The translations under genes were made by a program, and so were the position numbers. Under the pieces are notes generated by a model. The model saw only the letters and a list, made by a program, of their open reading frames with translations, did not search any database and had not been told where the DNA came from. 64,000 nucleotides of DNA, from positions 4,529,326 through 4,593,325 of the forward strand of contig CM035307.1 in assembly GCA_002900995.3 (NCBI GenBank), in the 5' to 3' direction. Each line of letters begins with the position of its first letter. Positions within the stretch are counted from its first letter, which is position 1. The DNA comes from Ganoderma boninense (Eukaryota > Basidiomycota > Agaricomycetes > Polyporales > Polyporaceae). This document shows, piece after piece, positions 24,049-34,621 of the stretch.

Positions 24049-25855
24049 ATGGTCTTCTTGCAGCATCTCGGCCTCCTTCAAGTTGCCGTCGCGATGCTCG
24101 CCGCTACGGCAGCCAAAGCGGCACAGGCTCCAGGCTGGGTACGTCGACCTCCCTCCCTCCTGCTCTCTATATTTGATCTCTCGAGCTGTTATAGCCATTC
24201 GACGTGACGACGCTGCGCGCCCCCGACGGCTCGATCACGGCCAAGTTCGTGTCGTTCGGGGCGACGATGACGGAGCTGTGGGTGCGTGACCGAGAGGGCA
24301 ACGCGCGGGACATCGTGCTCGGGTACGACGACAACGTGAGTCCGACAATGTACAGGTGCAAGCTCATGCGCTCATACACTGACGGGACGACTGATGTGCG
24401 TTCCAGACGAAGCTGCTGACGGACCCGGCACACCCGGTATTCAACCCCATCGTAGGCCGGTGAGTTGCAACTTGCTGCTGGGGCTCGTGTTGTGTGTATG
24501 TGCACATTGGGGATTGCGGGGTCTCTGACCGCATTTTGAACGAAAATAAAGATATGCCAATCGGATCAGGAACGGTGAGTGTCGTAGGATGTATTCTGCT
24601 CAAGTGGAACGCTCACCATCACTGCACCCCCGCAGGGACATTCTCGATCCCGATCACCAAGGACCCGCAGCCGGACGGTCCGGACGTGTACCACATTCCG
24701 ACCAACGACCATGACGGTATGCATATGCGTGCCGGTTGTATCACGAGATAGCATACAGTTAAGCCAACGGACGTTGACAGGACAAGACACGCTGCACGGC
24801 GGGATCTACGGCTGGGACCGCCGGAACTGGACCGTCGTCGCCCGCACGGAAACAAGCGTAACGTACCACCACCTCGACGCAGCAGACGAAGGCTTCCCGG
24901 GTGATGTCGAAGCCACAGTATGACTCCCTCCCCTCTCCCTTCTCTTCGTCTTTCTCAACGTATGAGCACTAGGTGACGCACACAGTCGAGAACGGGGGCA
25001 CGCTCCGGACGTCCGTGCACGCGACCGCGACGGAGAAGACGCCGATCATGCTGACGCAGCACATCTACTGGAACCTCGATGCGTTCCAGGGGCCCGGGTC
25101 GGACACCGTGCTCGCGCACAAGCTGCGCGTCGACGGGTCGCGCGTCGTCGCGGTCGACGGTGACGCGATCCCCACGGGCGAGCTGGTCGACGTCGGCGGG
25201 ACCGCGTTCGACTTCCGAGAGACGCAGGCGATCGGCGCGCGTTGGGACGACACGGTCGGTCTTTGTGGTGCCGGTACGTGCCCGTTGTTGTTGTTGTTGT
25301 TGCTGTGTGGAAGGGCTAAGGCGGGTAGCTGATGACGGTCCGCGACGATCTAATGATATCCGCAGGCTGTCAAGGGTACGACAACTGCTGGATCTACGAC
25401 CACAGCGAGGAGTCGAAGCCCGGCGTCTCCCTCTGGAGCGAGCTCTCCGGCATCAGGTCCGTCTCTCTTGTTTCGTCTCGTCGACCGCTTCTCCCAGTAG
25501 GCGACGATGACGCTCACCTCCAACTCGGATGCTAGGCTGGACGTGACGACGGACAACCCGGCGGTGCAGGTCTACACGGGCTTCTGGCTCGACACCCCGC
25601 GCAAAGTCGTGCACGGGGGCCCGGACGTGAACTACACGAAGTGGTCCGCGGTCGCGATCGAGCAGGAGGGCTACATCGACGCGATCAACACACCGGAATG
25701 GGGGGTTGACCAGATCTGTGAGTGCCGTGCGCCTCTAGTTAGACTCGGGAATCGTCACAGAATTCGTCAGGACACTGACCTCGCGCCTTGGTGCAGACTA
25801 TCCCGGGAAGGACTACAACTGGGAGTCCGTGTACAAGTTCTCCACCGTCCCGTGA
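24049..25855 (+). CDS. secreted aldose 1-epimerase (galactose mutarotase family), copy A
   Basis: Interconverts alpha and beta anomers of aldoses. 385 residues in ten exons: 24049-24138, 24195-24335, 24407-24459, 24552-24574, 24636-24716, 24781-24917, 24973-25273, 25366-25456, 25536-25717, 25797-25855; lengths sum to exactly 386 codons. Exon 1 encodes a signal peptide (hydrophobic, ending near AAKAAQA), so the enzyme is probably secreted. Family residues are all present: the GRYANRIRNG Asn-Arg pair, the His of LHGG, the His of LTQHIYWNLDAF, the Asp region YDNCWIYDH, and the Glu of AIEQEGYIDA near the C-terminus. The Asn-Arg motif lies on a 23-nt microexon. Convergent with the membrane-protein copy A. 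Two further copies lie downstream. Confidence 0.92.
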
Positions 25856-26004
25856 GACGGCGGCTGGCCAGCACAACGCGATGTAGCACAGTAGTTGTAC
25901 ATTACAGTCGGTTTATCTCAGGTCTCGCCAGCATCACGAAGGAACGCAGGAAAAAATCCTCGGGTGTGCAACGCTACTTGGGGGCGAGGCCGAGTGCACT
26001 GACC

Positions 26005-26043
26005 ATCGGCCATGGATCTTGAGGACGTCCTGCCATGGCCGAT
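26005..26043. terminator. 11-bp inverted repeat downstream of epimerase A
   Basis: ATCGGCCATGG (26005-26015) and CCATGGCCGAT (26033-26043) are perfect reverse complements with a 17-nt loop, about 150 bp past the epimerase stop. The same hairpin is kept in copy B. A role in 3'-end formation or transcript folding is only a guess. Confidence 0.4.
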
Positions 26044-26752
26044 AGAGCTCGATGAAAAGACGTGTAGATCGCACAGAGAGAGAGAAGGCTCGGCATCAAC
26101 GTCGCTGAGCAGATCAGAATGGAGTGCCAGCTATATGCACAGCATCAAATTGGGCTTGCCAATGGTCGCGACATCCTCTTTACGAAATATTAGGACCAAA
26201 CTCAGGGGGCTCAGCACCGAAATCGTTCCTGTCGACTGCCAGAAGACGGCCGGCAGGACGGGGTGAGTTGTCTGTGCCTATAACGTTTGAGCCGAAAAGT
26301 CACGGGGGCCCTGAAGCTGAAGAGTGACTCGAAGAATTGCATGGTATGCGCATTCGATTACCCGCCGCAGTTCTCCTCCGTGTCTCCATACGCAGCGCGA
26401 TGGTCAGCCAGCACACGGACAAAAGGACTTGCTCACCTGTAGAGATGCATACATCCGAGTGATCATTTGCGTCTGTGAATCGAACACTGCAAGTGAGCTA
26501 CACGAGAACCGGTTCCCGGAGCACCTGGTAAATGCCAATCGCAGCCTGAGTGTCTGAGCATCCTTGCCCTGGGTGAAGTCCCGCAAGGGTGTCCCAGAGG
26601 CAAATAAACGAATCGCGTCGACTTCTCACCAGAGCCTTAAGAATGTTCTAAATATAAATACATACCTCTCTGACTGAGCGAATGTCATTACGCACCGTCA
26701 TCTTATAGCGAATCGAATACCGTAGACGTAAGCTGTCTCGGAAAGAGACAAT

Positions 26753-27226
26753 GGCGTTTTGAGCTTACCTCGGTAGCGAAGGCTCCGCACCGCCCAGCTG
26801 GCAAGATTTCCGGAATCCGCCGTTAACCTTTGAGACTCTGAGTCTGATATTGACGGCCCAGTCAAAAAGGCCGTGCACCGCTCAGCCTGCTCCACGGGCA
26901 TTGAGCGTTCGCACGTCCGTAGCGTCCACGACGACCCGAGATTGAGGAAAAACACTGGCGGCTGTTGGGCAAAAGACGCACCATTCCCTTCGCATTCGCC
27001 CCCATTGACACTGCCGCGAGCCTGACCGACATGGTAGTAGCAGCGGTCATATGCATTTCGGTAGCCCCTTGTTCGAAGTTGCAGCACTGTGAGCCGGCCT
27101 CGACGGATCACGACCTTACTTTTGACGGCTTCGAGGCGCGAAGAGACTTTGCATGGGTTGTAGTACGGCATCGAGGAGTAGCCAACGAGGGAAGAGCGAC
27201 GGGACAGGGGCAAGCAAAGCTACAGT
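26753..27226. other. about 474 bp present in copy A, absent from copy B
   Basis: Copy B reads straight from GAAAGAGACA into TCTGGGCAAGCG, while copy A has this segment between the same two flanks. No clear target-site duplication or terminal inverted repeat is visible, so insertion in A and deletion in B are equally possible. Confidence 0.7.
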
Positions 27227-27701
27227 CTGGGCAGGCGTAGAAAGCAAATCGGGGCCTTGGCGCCTACGTCCCAAAAACGCGAATGCAGGGGGCAGGTGCC
27301 AAAGGTCCCCCGGTGGTCTCCGGGGTCTGTCCCTAGGCTGGACAAAGGCGTCCTTCTTGACCACGATGGCAGCTCCCTCAACACAGTTCCTGTCTGGGCT
27401 GCCGTGGACGACTGTGCACCGTCGCCGGTCGGGCAAGTTGTCAGCCGTGTTGTCCATCCTCGTGCACTCGATTGTGACAGGCGAGCATCCTGTCCAGGGG
27501 TCTCTGGTGGCAAGCTCAGGTACCCGAAACGGCTCAATGAGTTCTATTCCATCTCATAATCGCACCAGTTACTAGCTATTCCCTAGGTTAGAGTGTGTCT
27601 GACGCCACGTTCGACTCTAACGAGACGGAAGCGCTGAACGTACGACTCGCAAACACATACCACAGCTAAGCAAGATCCTCGGTGACCGTAATCGCATACG
27701 G

Positions 27702-28822
27702 TCACTCAACCTCTAGCGGCATCGCCATCCATGGCTCCAATTCGAGCGCGAGCAAAGGCGTCCGTCTAAGCTGGCCATCCCTCACGCTGGCCGGCATAAC
27801 ATCGCAGTCCGAGTCGACAGCGTCCTCGAGCTCGTGGCCACCACGGAGCGCAGGATGGCTGGGAAGCGCAACGGCATCGCTCGCTCCCTGAGCCATGTCG
27901 TCCTCCAGGTCCGCACGAGCTCGCCCGCGAGGGGAATTCCAGCCATCGCCATGGGGATGGGTTTGTGCAGCGCGCGATAAGCCCACGGCGTCGATCGGGG
28001 ATCGCTGGAGCGCGACAAGGACAATGATGACCGCCGGGTAGATAGCCTAGCACCACGGTGACAGAGCGTCGTCAGACTCGTCGTGCAACGCGCCGGTGGT
28101 TGTCCCTGGGTCGACGTGGTGCTACACCCCGCTGTCCCATAGGAGCCTATGGCGTATCATGAAAATTACTCACCGCGATCGGTATGGTGCATCCGCGCGT
28201 GATGTACGTGGAGGCCCTGTAGAACGCGACGCCCGCGAGAGCGGTCGCAGGCAACGGCACCACGTCCGTCACCACCGAGAATGCCTGAGCGGGACATTCA
28301 TTGAGAAACGGTAGGGTGTGCAAGGGAGAGGTACGTACCATGATAGCGTAGTATATGCTGCCGGACTCCACGAGCAGGGCGAGGACTTGCAGGACCTGCG
28401 AGCGCGTCCCGGCCGCTGCGAGCTGCTTTCTCACCGCTCGCCGGTGCTCCCTGTTGTCCATGCGTGCGGCCAAGCTCCACTTAGTGACCGATAGATTTAT
28501 GGGACCGCAAGGCGCACGCACCATGCCTTGTATGCGATCAGAGCCGTCGCGAGGATGTTCGTGGCGAGGGACGAGGACACCGCCGCGAGCGCGCATGCAT
28601 TTGAGGAGAGAAGGACGACGAGGGCCGGGCTTGTGCGTGATCCTTGTGCACTGACATACACGCCGGCGATGCCGAGGACGTGGGGGGCATCAGATACAGG
28701 CTGCAGAACGCGGAATAAAGACGGGTAGACATACCGAGAGTGAGGGTTACGAGCAGCGACCCGACGCAATACACCACCTTGCGCTGGATGACGGAGGGTG
28801 GCATGCGGGACCATGCGTTGCA
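27702..28822 (-). pseudogene. seven-transmembrane membrane protein, copy A, 5'-truncated
   Basis: Matches the C-terminal part of the complete gene at 39099-40843. Exon-like blocks read (gene order) KVVYCVGSLLVTLTLG, GIAGVYVSAQGS, EHRRAVRKQLAAAGTR and AFSVVTDVVPLPATALAG. The last exon ends EPWMAMPLEVE with a stop at 27702. Everything upstream, including the start and first transmembrane segments, is missing; homology stops near 28822. The C-terminal tail differs from copy B by in-frame insertions (GRARADLEDD). No intact start, so probably not functional. Confidence 0.75.
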
Positions 28823-28913
28823 CATTGTGCATGCGTGCTCGCGCTGATCGCAAGGCGGGGTGGGGCAAAGGCGTTTGTGCAGTTTTTGGACGAGCATTTC
28901 GACGGAGGTGCGT
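28823..28913 (+). pseudogene. 91-bp GH92 mannosidase fragment
   Basis: Corresponds to the 3' end of exon 9 of the intact gene (about 58050-58132): the frame reads ALIARRGGAKAFVQFLDEHFDGG-like sequence up to the exon boundary, then diverges in the intron. It abuts the broken end of the membrane-protein copy A and marks a rearrangement junction. Confidence 0.75.
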
Positions 28914-31900
28914 GGCGTGTCTGCTGTGTGTGTGCTCTGATACGCGTTGTTTGTGCCAGGGCGGGGCGACGTGGTCAGCGACGGCCAGAGAGACAAACAC
29001 GGACATAGGTGAGTGTAGGGGAAGAGACAGCAGGACAAGGAGTTCACAGGGTAGGGAGTGCAGAGGAGGGCAGTGCACGGAATCAGCGGGACTGGGGACA
29101 GGCACACAGGGAGCATTCGAAGCAGCGCTTTCGAGCAGAGACACCTCGCGCAGTCACACAAACAGTCGCATTCCGGAGTGTACAGCTACACGGCATGTGC
29201 ATACAGGTGCAATATATCTCGTTTTCCGTCTACCCCACGGTCGGCCAGTTCGTGTACGTGACGATCTGGAAGCGTATCATGCTTGCGCTGGGGTACAAGA
29301 TCCATGCAGCCATGTCGAAGCGAGGCACGCACCGTGCGATATAGAGGGTCAGCGCGAACTCGATACAGCAGCGAACCAAGCAGTGTCGAGTACGAGGTCT
29401 TGTCCGGAAGCCAGCAATGTCAGCGATGCCATCGTTATGACGCATGCGGGTAGCCAGCACGCGCTATATCCACTCTCCAAACCAGTTCAGGTGGCCCCAG
29501 GACGCCCGGGCGAACACCAAGCAGGGCAGCGGTGCAGCATACAGTCTGGACGACGGCATCGTCGCCTAGAATACATAGCACCAACTCTGGTTTGGCCAGA
29601 GTTGGCCCGACCGCAGGTGTTGCCGGCCGGGCGCAAAATCAGGAAGGCCACGGTTCTCCATGCTGCCGGATGCGCCTCTGAAGTCTTGCGCATCGGCCGG
29701 GCGCTCCGCTACGTGGTGTCGAGCCCTTGCTACATGAACGAGGTTGAGCGAAACACAACAATTCTTAACTCATGATCCACTGACCTCTCGGCATCCAATC
29801 AGCCCCGCTTGCAACGTTCTGTGTGTCTCCTGCAGGTAAACGCAGATGCGTCGCGGCATCAGCTGCATTCCACGATGAAGCAAAGACCGACGCACCTGGT
29901 ACACGGAAAGTGAACGTCGACGTCAGGCCTTGATTCTGCTGGACTCGCCGTCGATTCGCTGCTGGGCGCCCCGTCGTTCAACGTCGAGGACCTGCTACAG
30001 TGTAAAAGTGCAGCTGAAGCGACATGGAACTCACCTCCTCACCTCCGGTCGCACCTCTGGGCACGCTCGCTGACATCCAGTGAGATGCTCGAAGCACTGA
30101 CCATGGTCCGGGATAGATGCATGTCCGAGAGCATCGCTTAAAAGTCACCGAGACCAACCGCGACGCAGAGACAATCTTCTCGCGGCGGGGACGGACTCGG
30201 AGATACATGCAGCTGAGCAATAAACAGCACGCACCTCGAAAGACATGGAGATTGTGGGAACCAGCAGCACAACGGCCGATATCCCTGGCGCAGGCAGCTT
30301 CCCTCGTGGACCACGGTGTCCGCGATGCTCCGCGTCGTTTGCGACAGTCTGTGCGAGATTGGTGAGGTGGCGGGTCGGGGAGCGGGATGTCTGCATGGTT
30401 GACGAATTCGGAGAAATCATGAGTGCGTACGTACGCCATGGGGGAAGCCGCGTTGAGCATATTCTTCGAGTCTGTGCTCGAGTCGATCTACAGTGAGAGC
30501 AAGCATCAGTTTTGCAGAACGTCTCGCAGACGTCCAAGGCAGACCGTCCGGAGAGGCCGTTCAAGTGGAAAACAAGGGCGTGAAACGATGACACGTCCCT
30601 CGGGGACGATGAATGAACAGCCACCAATGTTCCCAGCAGAGCTCTCGATCGATCTACAGTGTCCGTCGCAATGGTTTCGGGGCCGTCCTGAAGGACACCG
30701 ATGACAGCCTGGTTCTTGTGGTGGAGGAGTACTTGGCACCCCGGCTCAAGCAAGTCCTTGTCGAGCAAAGTCATGATAGAGACATAGAACTCGGGCCCGG
30801 ATGCCCTTGCAAGGGAGAGGGGACAGTGCGAGACATGAGGAAGGTGCGCATGTGCGGGAAAAGACTCGAAAGTGGCAGCGGTGCGCTCGAGTGCAAGAGA
30901 GGAGGAAGCGGGCGAGGGAGAGGCCGAGTCGCAGCGAAAGCACAACGTGGGCGGCCAAGTAGTCGTGTCCTGGGGCATAAGCGCAGCCGGAGCGCGAGAG
31001 GGGCAGAGCAGGCAGCCAATTTAACGGTGAGAGGATCCGCCGAACTGGCCCTCCACTGTTCTCCAGGGGCTGCGAGAGCATAACCGGCGCGGCGGCCGGT
31101 AAACAGCTGTGCCTCGGCGATGTGCCAGCGGTCGTTCGCCCGTGTCTCGGAGCCGGAGTCGCGTCATCCATGTTGCCAGGCACAGTGCAGTAGCTGGCAC
31201 GGCCTTCGAGAGCCTTGGTCGCTTTGTGGGCGGCGCCCACATACGTCAATACATGAACTAATCGCAATCTTGATGATGCTATACGCACAAATCAGGACGC
31301 TGCCGCTCCGCCCTCTTGGCAGGGTCGCGATTCGGACACCCGCGTCCGCCGGCTTGTCTGGCCTCTCGAAACAGCGACGGGTAAATCTAGCAAAACCAGC
31401 CGTGCAGGCTTGGTGTACATACCTTTGAATATGCATCTCGACGTCCTCCGCAGACGTGTGCCCAAAGGACTCTTGGTGGCGGGCTCGCGGCCGCACCTTT
31501 CAATCTGTGCGAGCAGACCAGGGTCAAAAACGGAGAAATCCTCCCTGATGCCATCCCGGATGCACGCCCCGAGTATGCGTGCTGCCGGACGCCGAAAACG
31601 CGAGCTTGGCAGCAGCAACCATGCCGCATACTGGTCCCGAAAATTGTCACCAGCTATCACGAAAATGTAGATCGCCGTCTGGACGGCAGCGGTCTGCGGC
31701 AACAACACCTTCTGTAACGATGCGCCTACCGAGATGGGGCCACGAGTGGGTACGATGGCCGCACCTCCGGAATCAATGAGATGACTGGCCGGGACATGCC
31801 GTCCGCTGCCGCGAAACGCGACCGCAAGTTCAAAACACTTACTCACGACACATGGTTTGCCAGGAATACGGGCGGCAGGGAAAACACCGTGAACCTGGTT

Positions 31901-32582
31901 GGCAGCGAGACTCACCTTGCTCGGCGCATCCATGGGGGACGAGATGTGTCCAGGACATGGCTGCACGCCACGTTGGATGCGGGCGACGAAGACACACAGC
32001 CGGCCGCCACCGTGCATGCGCTGGCAACAAGTTGAAGTTGTCTGAGGGCCGAGACGGCTTGTCCGCGCTCTCGCAGGCCCAGGGCTCCGAGTACGAGACA
32101 AGATCCGAGTTCTCGAGAGCCGTAGTGCTCCAGAAATGTCACCGCAGTCGCAAACACCGAGTCGCCACAGAGCAGAGACAAGCCAGGGGTCGCAAGGCGG
32201 GCAAGCCTGAGAGCCGAGACGTCCGCAGCCTCTCCAAGCCAGTGTCCGAGGAACAGTCTGATCAGTTTTCCAGTGCGTCGAGGCGGCCGATGTCGGCGTA
32301 TGGGGAAGAGCCGTGTCACCGTAGAGACCGGGTGCTGGTGGTTCGGGGCAAAGGTGCCGGATAGCGAGCGCCCAAGGCCCGAGTAGCACGCGGCGCCCGA
32401 CTTGTCACTTGGCGCTGGCAGGGCAGGCTCCGTGCGGCACCGTGTTCCCCGATGCACGCCTTCTCTCGTGGTTTTGAGACTATGCATGGCGTGTATAGAT
32501 ATTTTGAGATTCCTGAGTTGGTATTGGCTCACCGGAGATTTTTGACGAGGCGCATGGGACGGTGTCCGCGCGCGAGCCGCGG
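28914..32582. other. region without a confident gene
   Basis: Open frames of 200-365 codons exist on the minus strand (30145-30978, 31292-32389, 31912-32532). None has a recognisable domain, although the 31912-32532 frame has protein-like stretches (HWLGEAADVSALRLARL, VFATAVTFLEHYGSRELG) that could be exons of an intron-rich membrane protein. If so, its 5' part lies on the other side of the LTR element at 32588-34616. Confidence 0.35.
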
Positions 32583-32587
32583 ACAGG

Positions 32588-32793
32588 TGTAACGGCCCCC
32601 GTTACCCTGGCTGTGACTCCATGATCCGGTCACGTTAGATTAGTCCGCTACGATACGTTCTCGCCTCTCTTCGACGAACCAACACAGGTCTCGGGCTGGC
32701 ATTGCTGCCCCCTCGCTGTACTCGCCTTCTGCACCTCAAATATAGCTTGGTTTCGTCTCGTTTCGACCTCGCGGCGGCAGGCCGCCCGTTACA
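32588..32793 (+). repeat. left LTR of the miniature element
   Basis: 206 bp, TG...CA termini, with an extra palindrome at its start (GTAACGG-CCC-CCGTTAC). Reads the same as 34411-34616 along its length. Confidence 0.9.
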
Positions 32794-34410
32794 GTTTGGT
32801 TCGTCCGCCAAACTCGGTCCTTTCGACTCTCGCTTGTCTCGGTCGCCCGCGGTTCATTCCAGCGACTGTCCTCTCGCTTCATTCAGCTTTTTCGACCCCT
32901 CTTATATCCACTTCCATCGGTTTTCGATGCCCAGTGGTCATCCATCCACTCCCTATACCGGCTCACCGCCTTTTTTGTCGGTCTCAGCGGCTCAAAGCCC
33001 CTATCTTCGATCTCGCGCATCCTCTGGCCATCCGGTGTCTTCCATGGACCCACAGGCCCACGTTCACGCCCTCGATACTCTGAAACTACGCATTGCCAAT
33101 CAAAATTCGTATTTTCAAGCTTCCTCACCCTTTCCTCGTCCTCGACACCTTCGCTCACTGGCGCTCGCTCTCCCACCTGGACCCTTCACAGCCCTGCCTG
33201 CCCCTCCCGTCCTCATCAATATCAGCCACGTTAGCTCTCCCCCCCGCCCTCCCTTCACAGCCAATCATCCTTGACCAAACCCCTGCCTTCCGAGGCTGTC
33301 AATTTTTTTCAGGTCGCCTCATCTCCGCGCCTCCGGCACGGAAGCCTCGGCGGAAAAAAGGGAGATAGGTGTGGTGGAACCAGAGCCTTCGGAGGACGCG
33401 GACATGGAGCAGAGCGGAAGGTACGCCGTCCTCGAGACCTCTCGCACGTCTTCGCGGAGGTGGGCTGGAGCGGTGCGGAGGACCACCGTAGCAAGTCGGT
33501 GTGTCCACGCAGGTTCGGAGCGGAGACGGAGATCCTGTGTGGACGCAGGTCTCCCTCCGGTGCGTCGCTACGCGCGCACACTCCTCTTCCCTCGGCCGTC
33601 GCAGCGGTTACGCGCGATGTGCATCCTCGGACGGCGCGGCAAGCTCATGCAAGCCGCGTCAGTCTCTCTCTCAAGACGGTCCGCAATCCTCGCACAATTT
33701 AAAACTTTTTGTGCTCTCAGGATCCCGCTTTTTCGACGCCCTTTTGACACCTTTCGATGTTTTGATCCCTCGGTGCGCTTCGATCTCGACGCTTGTCATC
33801 CTCACCCCTCGTCGCATTTCAGCCACTGTATCCGCATCATGCCCCTCGTCCTTGCATTTGATGCTTTCTTTCAGTCACCAGTGCATCCTTCTTGTCGCCT
33901 CGCCTCGTGGACATTGGCTGCGGTCAAATCTGCTGAGTGCGTTGTATCTTCGTCTACATTCTCGCCGCTCGTCTCGATCTACGACCACGGTTCTAGGCTT
34001 CGGTCTTAACGTGTTTTAGTTGCTCGTCACGTCCTCGTTTTTGGTCTTCTCGGGCTGCGGCCTGCGTTGACACCTCTACGTCTATGGTCATGCGGGTATC
34101 GCTATCCCCTTGACATCCACCTTAGCTTACCGGTAGCATGTGTGGACCCTCTTGTGTAGCTTTTGTCCTTTGTCCCTCGCACTGTGTCTACGTCAAGCCT
34201 TGTCTTGCCCCTACGTCTCAGTGTCCCTCGAACTCCGCACTACGTCTTCGCTTTTAGCCTTTTGGTACCTACGTCTTGCACTACGTTGTTGCCTTTTGAT
34301 TACTACTTGTGTTATTGTTTTACTATGTTTAGTTTACGCTATCTTACGACCCTACAGCCACTACGTCTCTCGTCACCCACTCCTCGATCTGTACCTTAAG
34401 GAGGAGATGG

Positions 34411-34616
34411 TGTAACGGCCCCCGTTACCCTGGCTGTGACTCCATGATCCGGTCACGTTAGATTAGTCCGCTACGATACGTTCTCGCCTCTCTTCGACGA
34501 ACCAACACAGGTCTCGGGCTGGCATTGCTGCCCCCTCGCTGTACTCGCCTTCTGCACCTCAAATATAGCTTGGTTTCGTCTCGTTTCGACCTCGCGGCGG
34601 CAGGCCGCCCGTTACA
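34411..34616 (+). repeat. right LTR of the miniature element
   Basis: 206 bp matching 32588-32793; preceded by the polypurine tract and followed by the ACAGG target duplication. Confidence 0.9.
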
Positions 34617-34621
34617 ACAGG

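Larger units (their letters stand above)
25856..27701. other. convergent intergenic region of copy A
   Basis: Separates the 3' ends of the epimerase and the membrane-protein gene. Most of it is conserved in copy B (37726-39098), including an 84-codon open frame at 26012-26266, but no family is recognisable and conservation is at DNA level. Confidence 0.55.
24454..28822. repeat. segmental duplication, copy A
   Basis: Direct repeat of 36338-40190, about 11.87 kb apart. It covers epimerase exons 4-10, the convergent intergenic region and the 3' part of the membrane-protein gene. The 25.5-26.7 kb part is nearly identical to 37.3-38.5 kb; the remainder is more diverged in introns. Copy A alone has the 5' epimerase exons and about 474 extra bp at 26753-27226. 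It ends abruptly at about 28822, where a GH92 fragment begins. Confidence 0.9.
32588..34616. mobile_element. non-autonomous miniature LTR retroelement (TRIM/LARD-like)
   Basis: Two 206-bp LTRs (32588-32793 and 34411-34616) that look identical by eye flank a 1,617-bp interior. The 5-bp target duplication ACAGG lies at 32583-32587 and 34617-34621. The LTRs start TGTAACGG and end CCGTTACA. A purine-rich tract (AAGGAGGAGATGG) directly precedes the right LTR, as a polypurine tract should in + orientation. After the left LTR comes GTTTGG...CCAAAC, a small hairpin where a primer-binding site is expected. No protease, reverse transcriptase, RNase H or integrase is encoded. A 115-codon frame from the ATG at 32928 contains ALDTLKLRIANQNSYF and could be a gag remnant, but that is uncertain. 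Apparent LTR identity implies a very recent insertion, mobilised by another element's enzymes. Confidence 0.88.

Noticed and set aside
26012..26266. 84-codon frame conserved in copies A and B
   Set aside because: Conservation follows from the segmental duplication; it lies in the convergent 3' region and begins inside a hairpin.
31292..32389. 365-codon open frame on the - strand
   Set aside because: A competing frame over the same bases looks more protein-like, and neither has a recognisable domain, so no gene is called.
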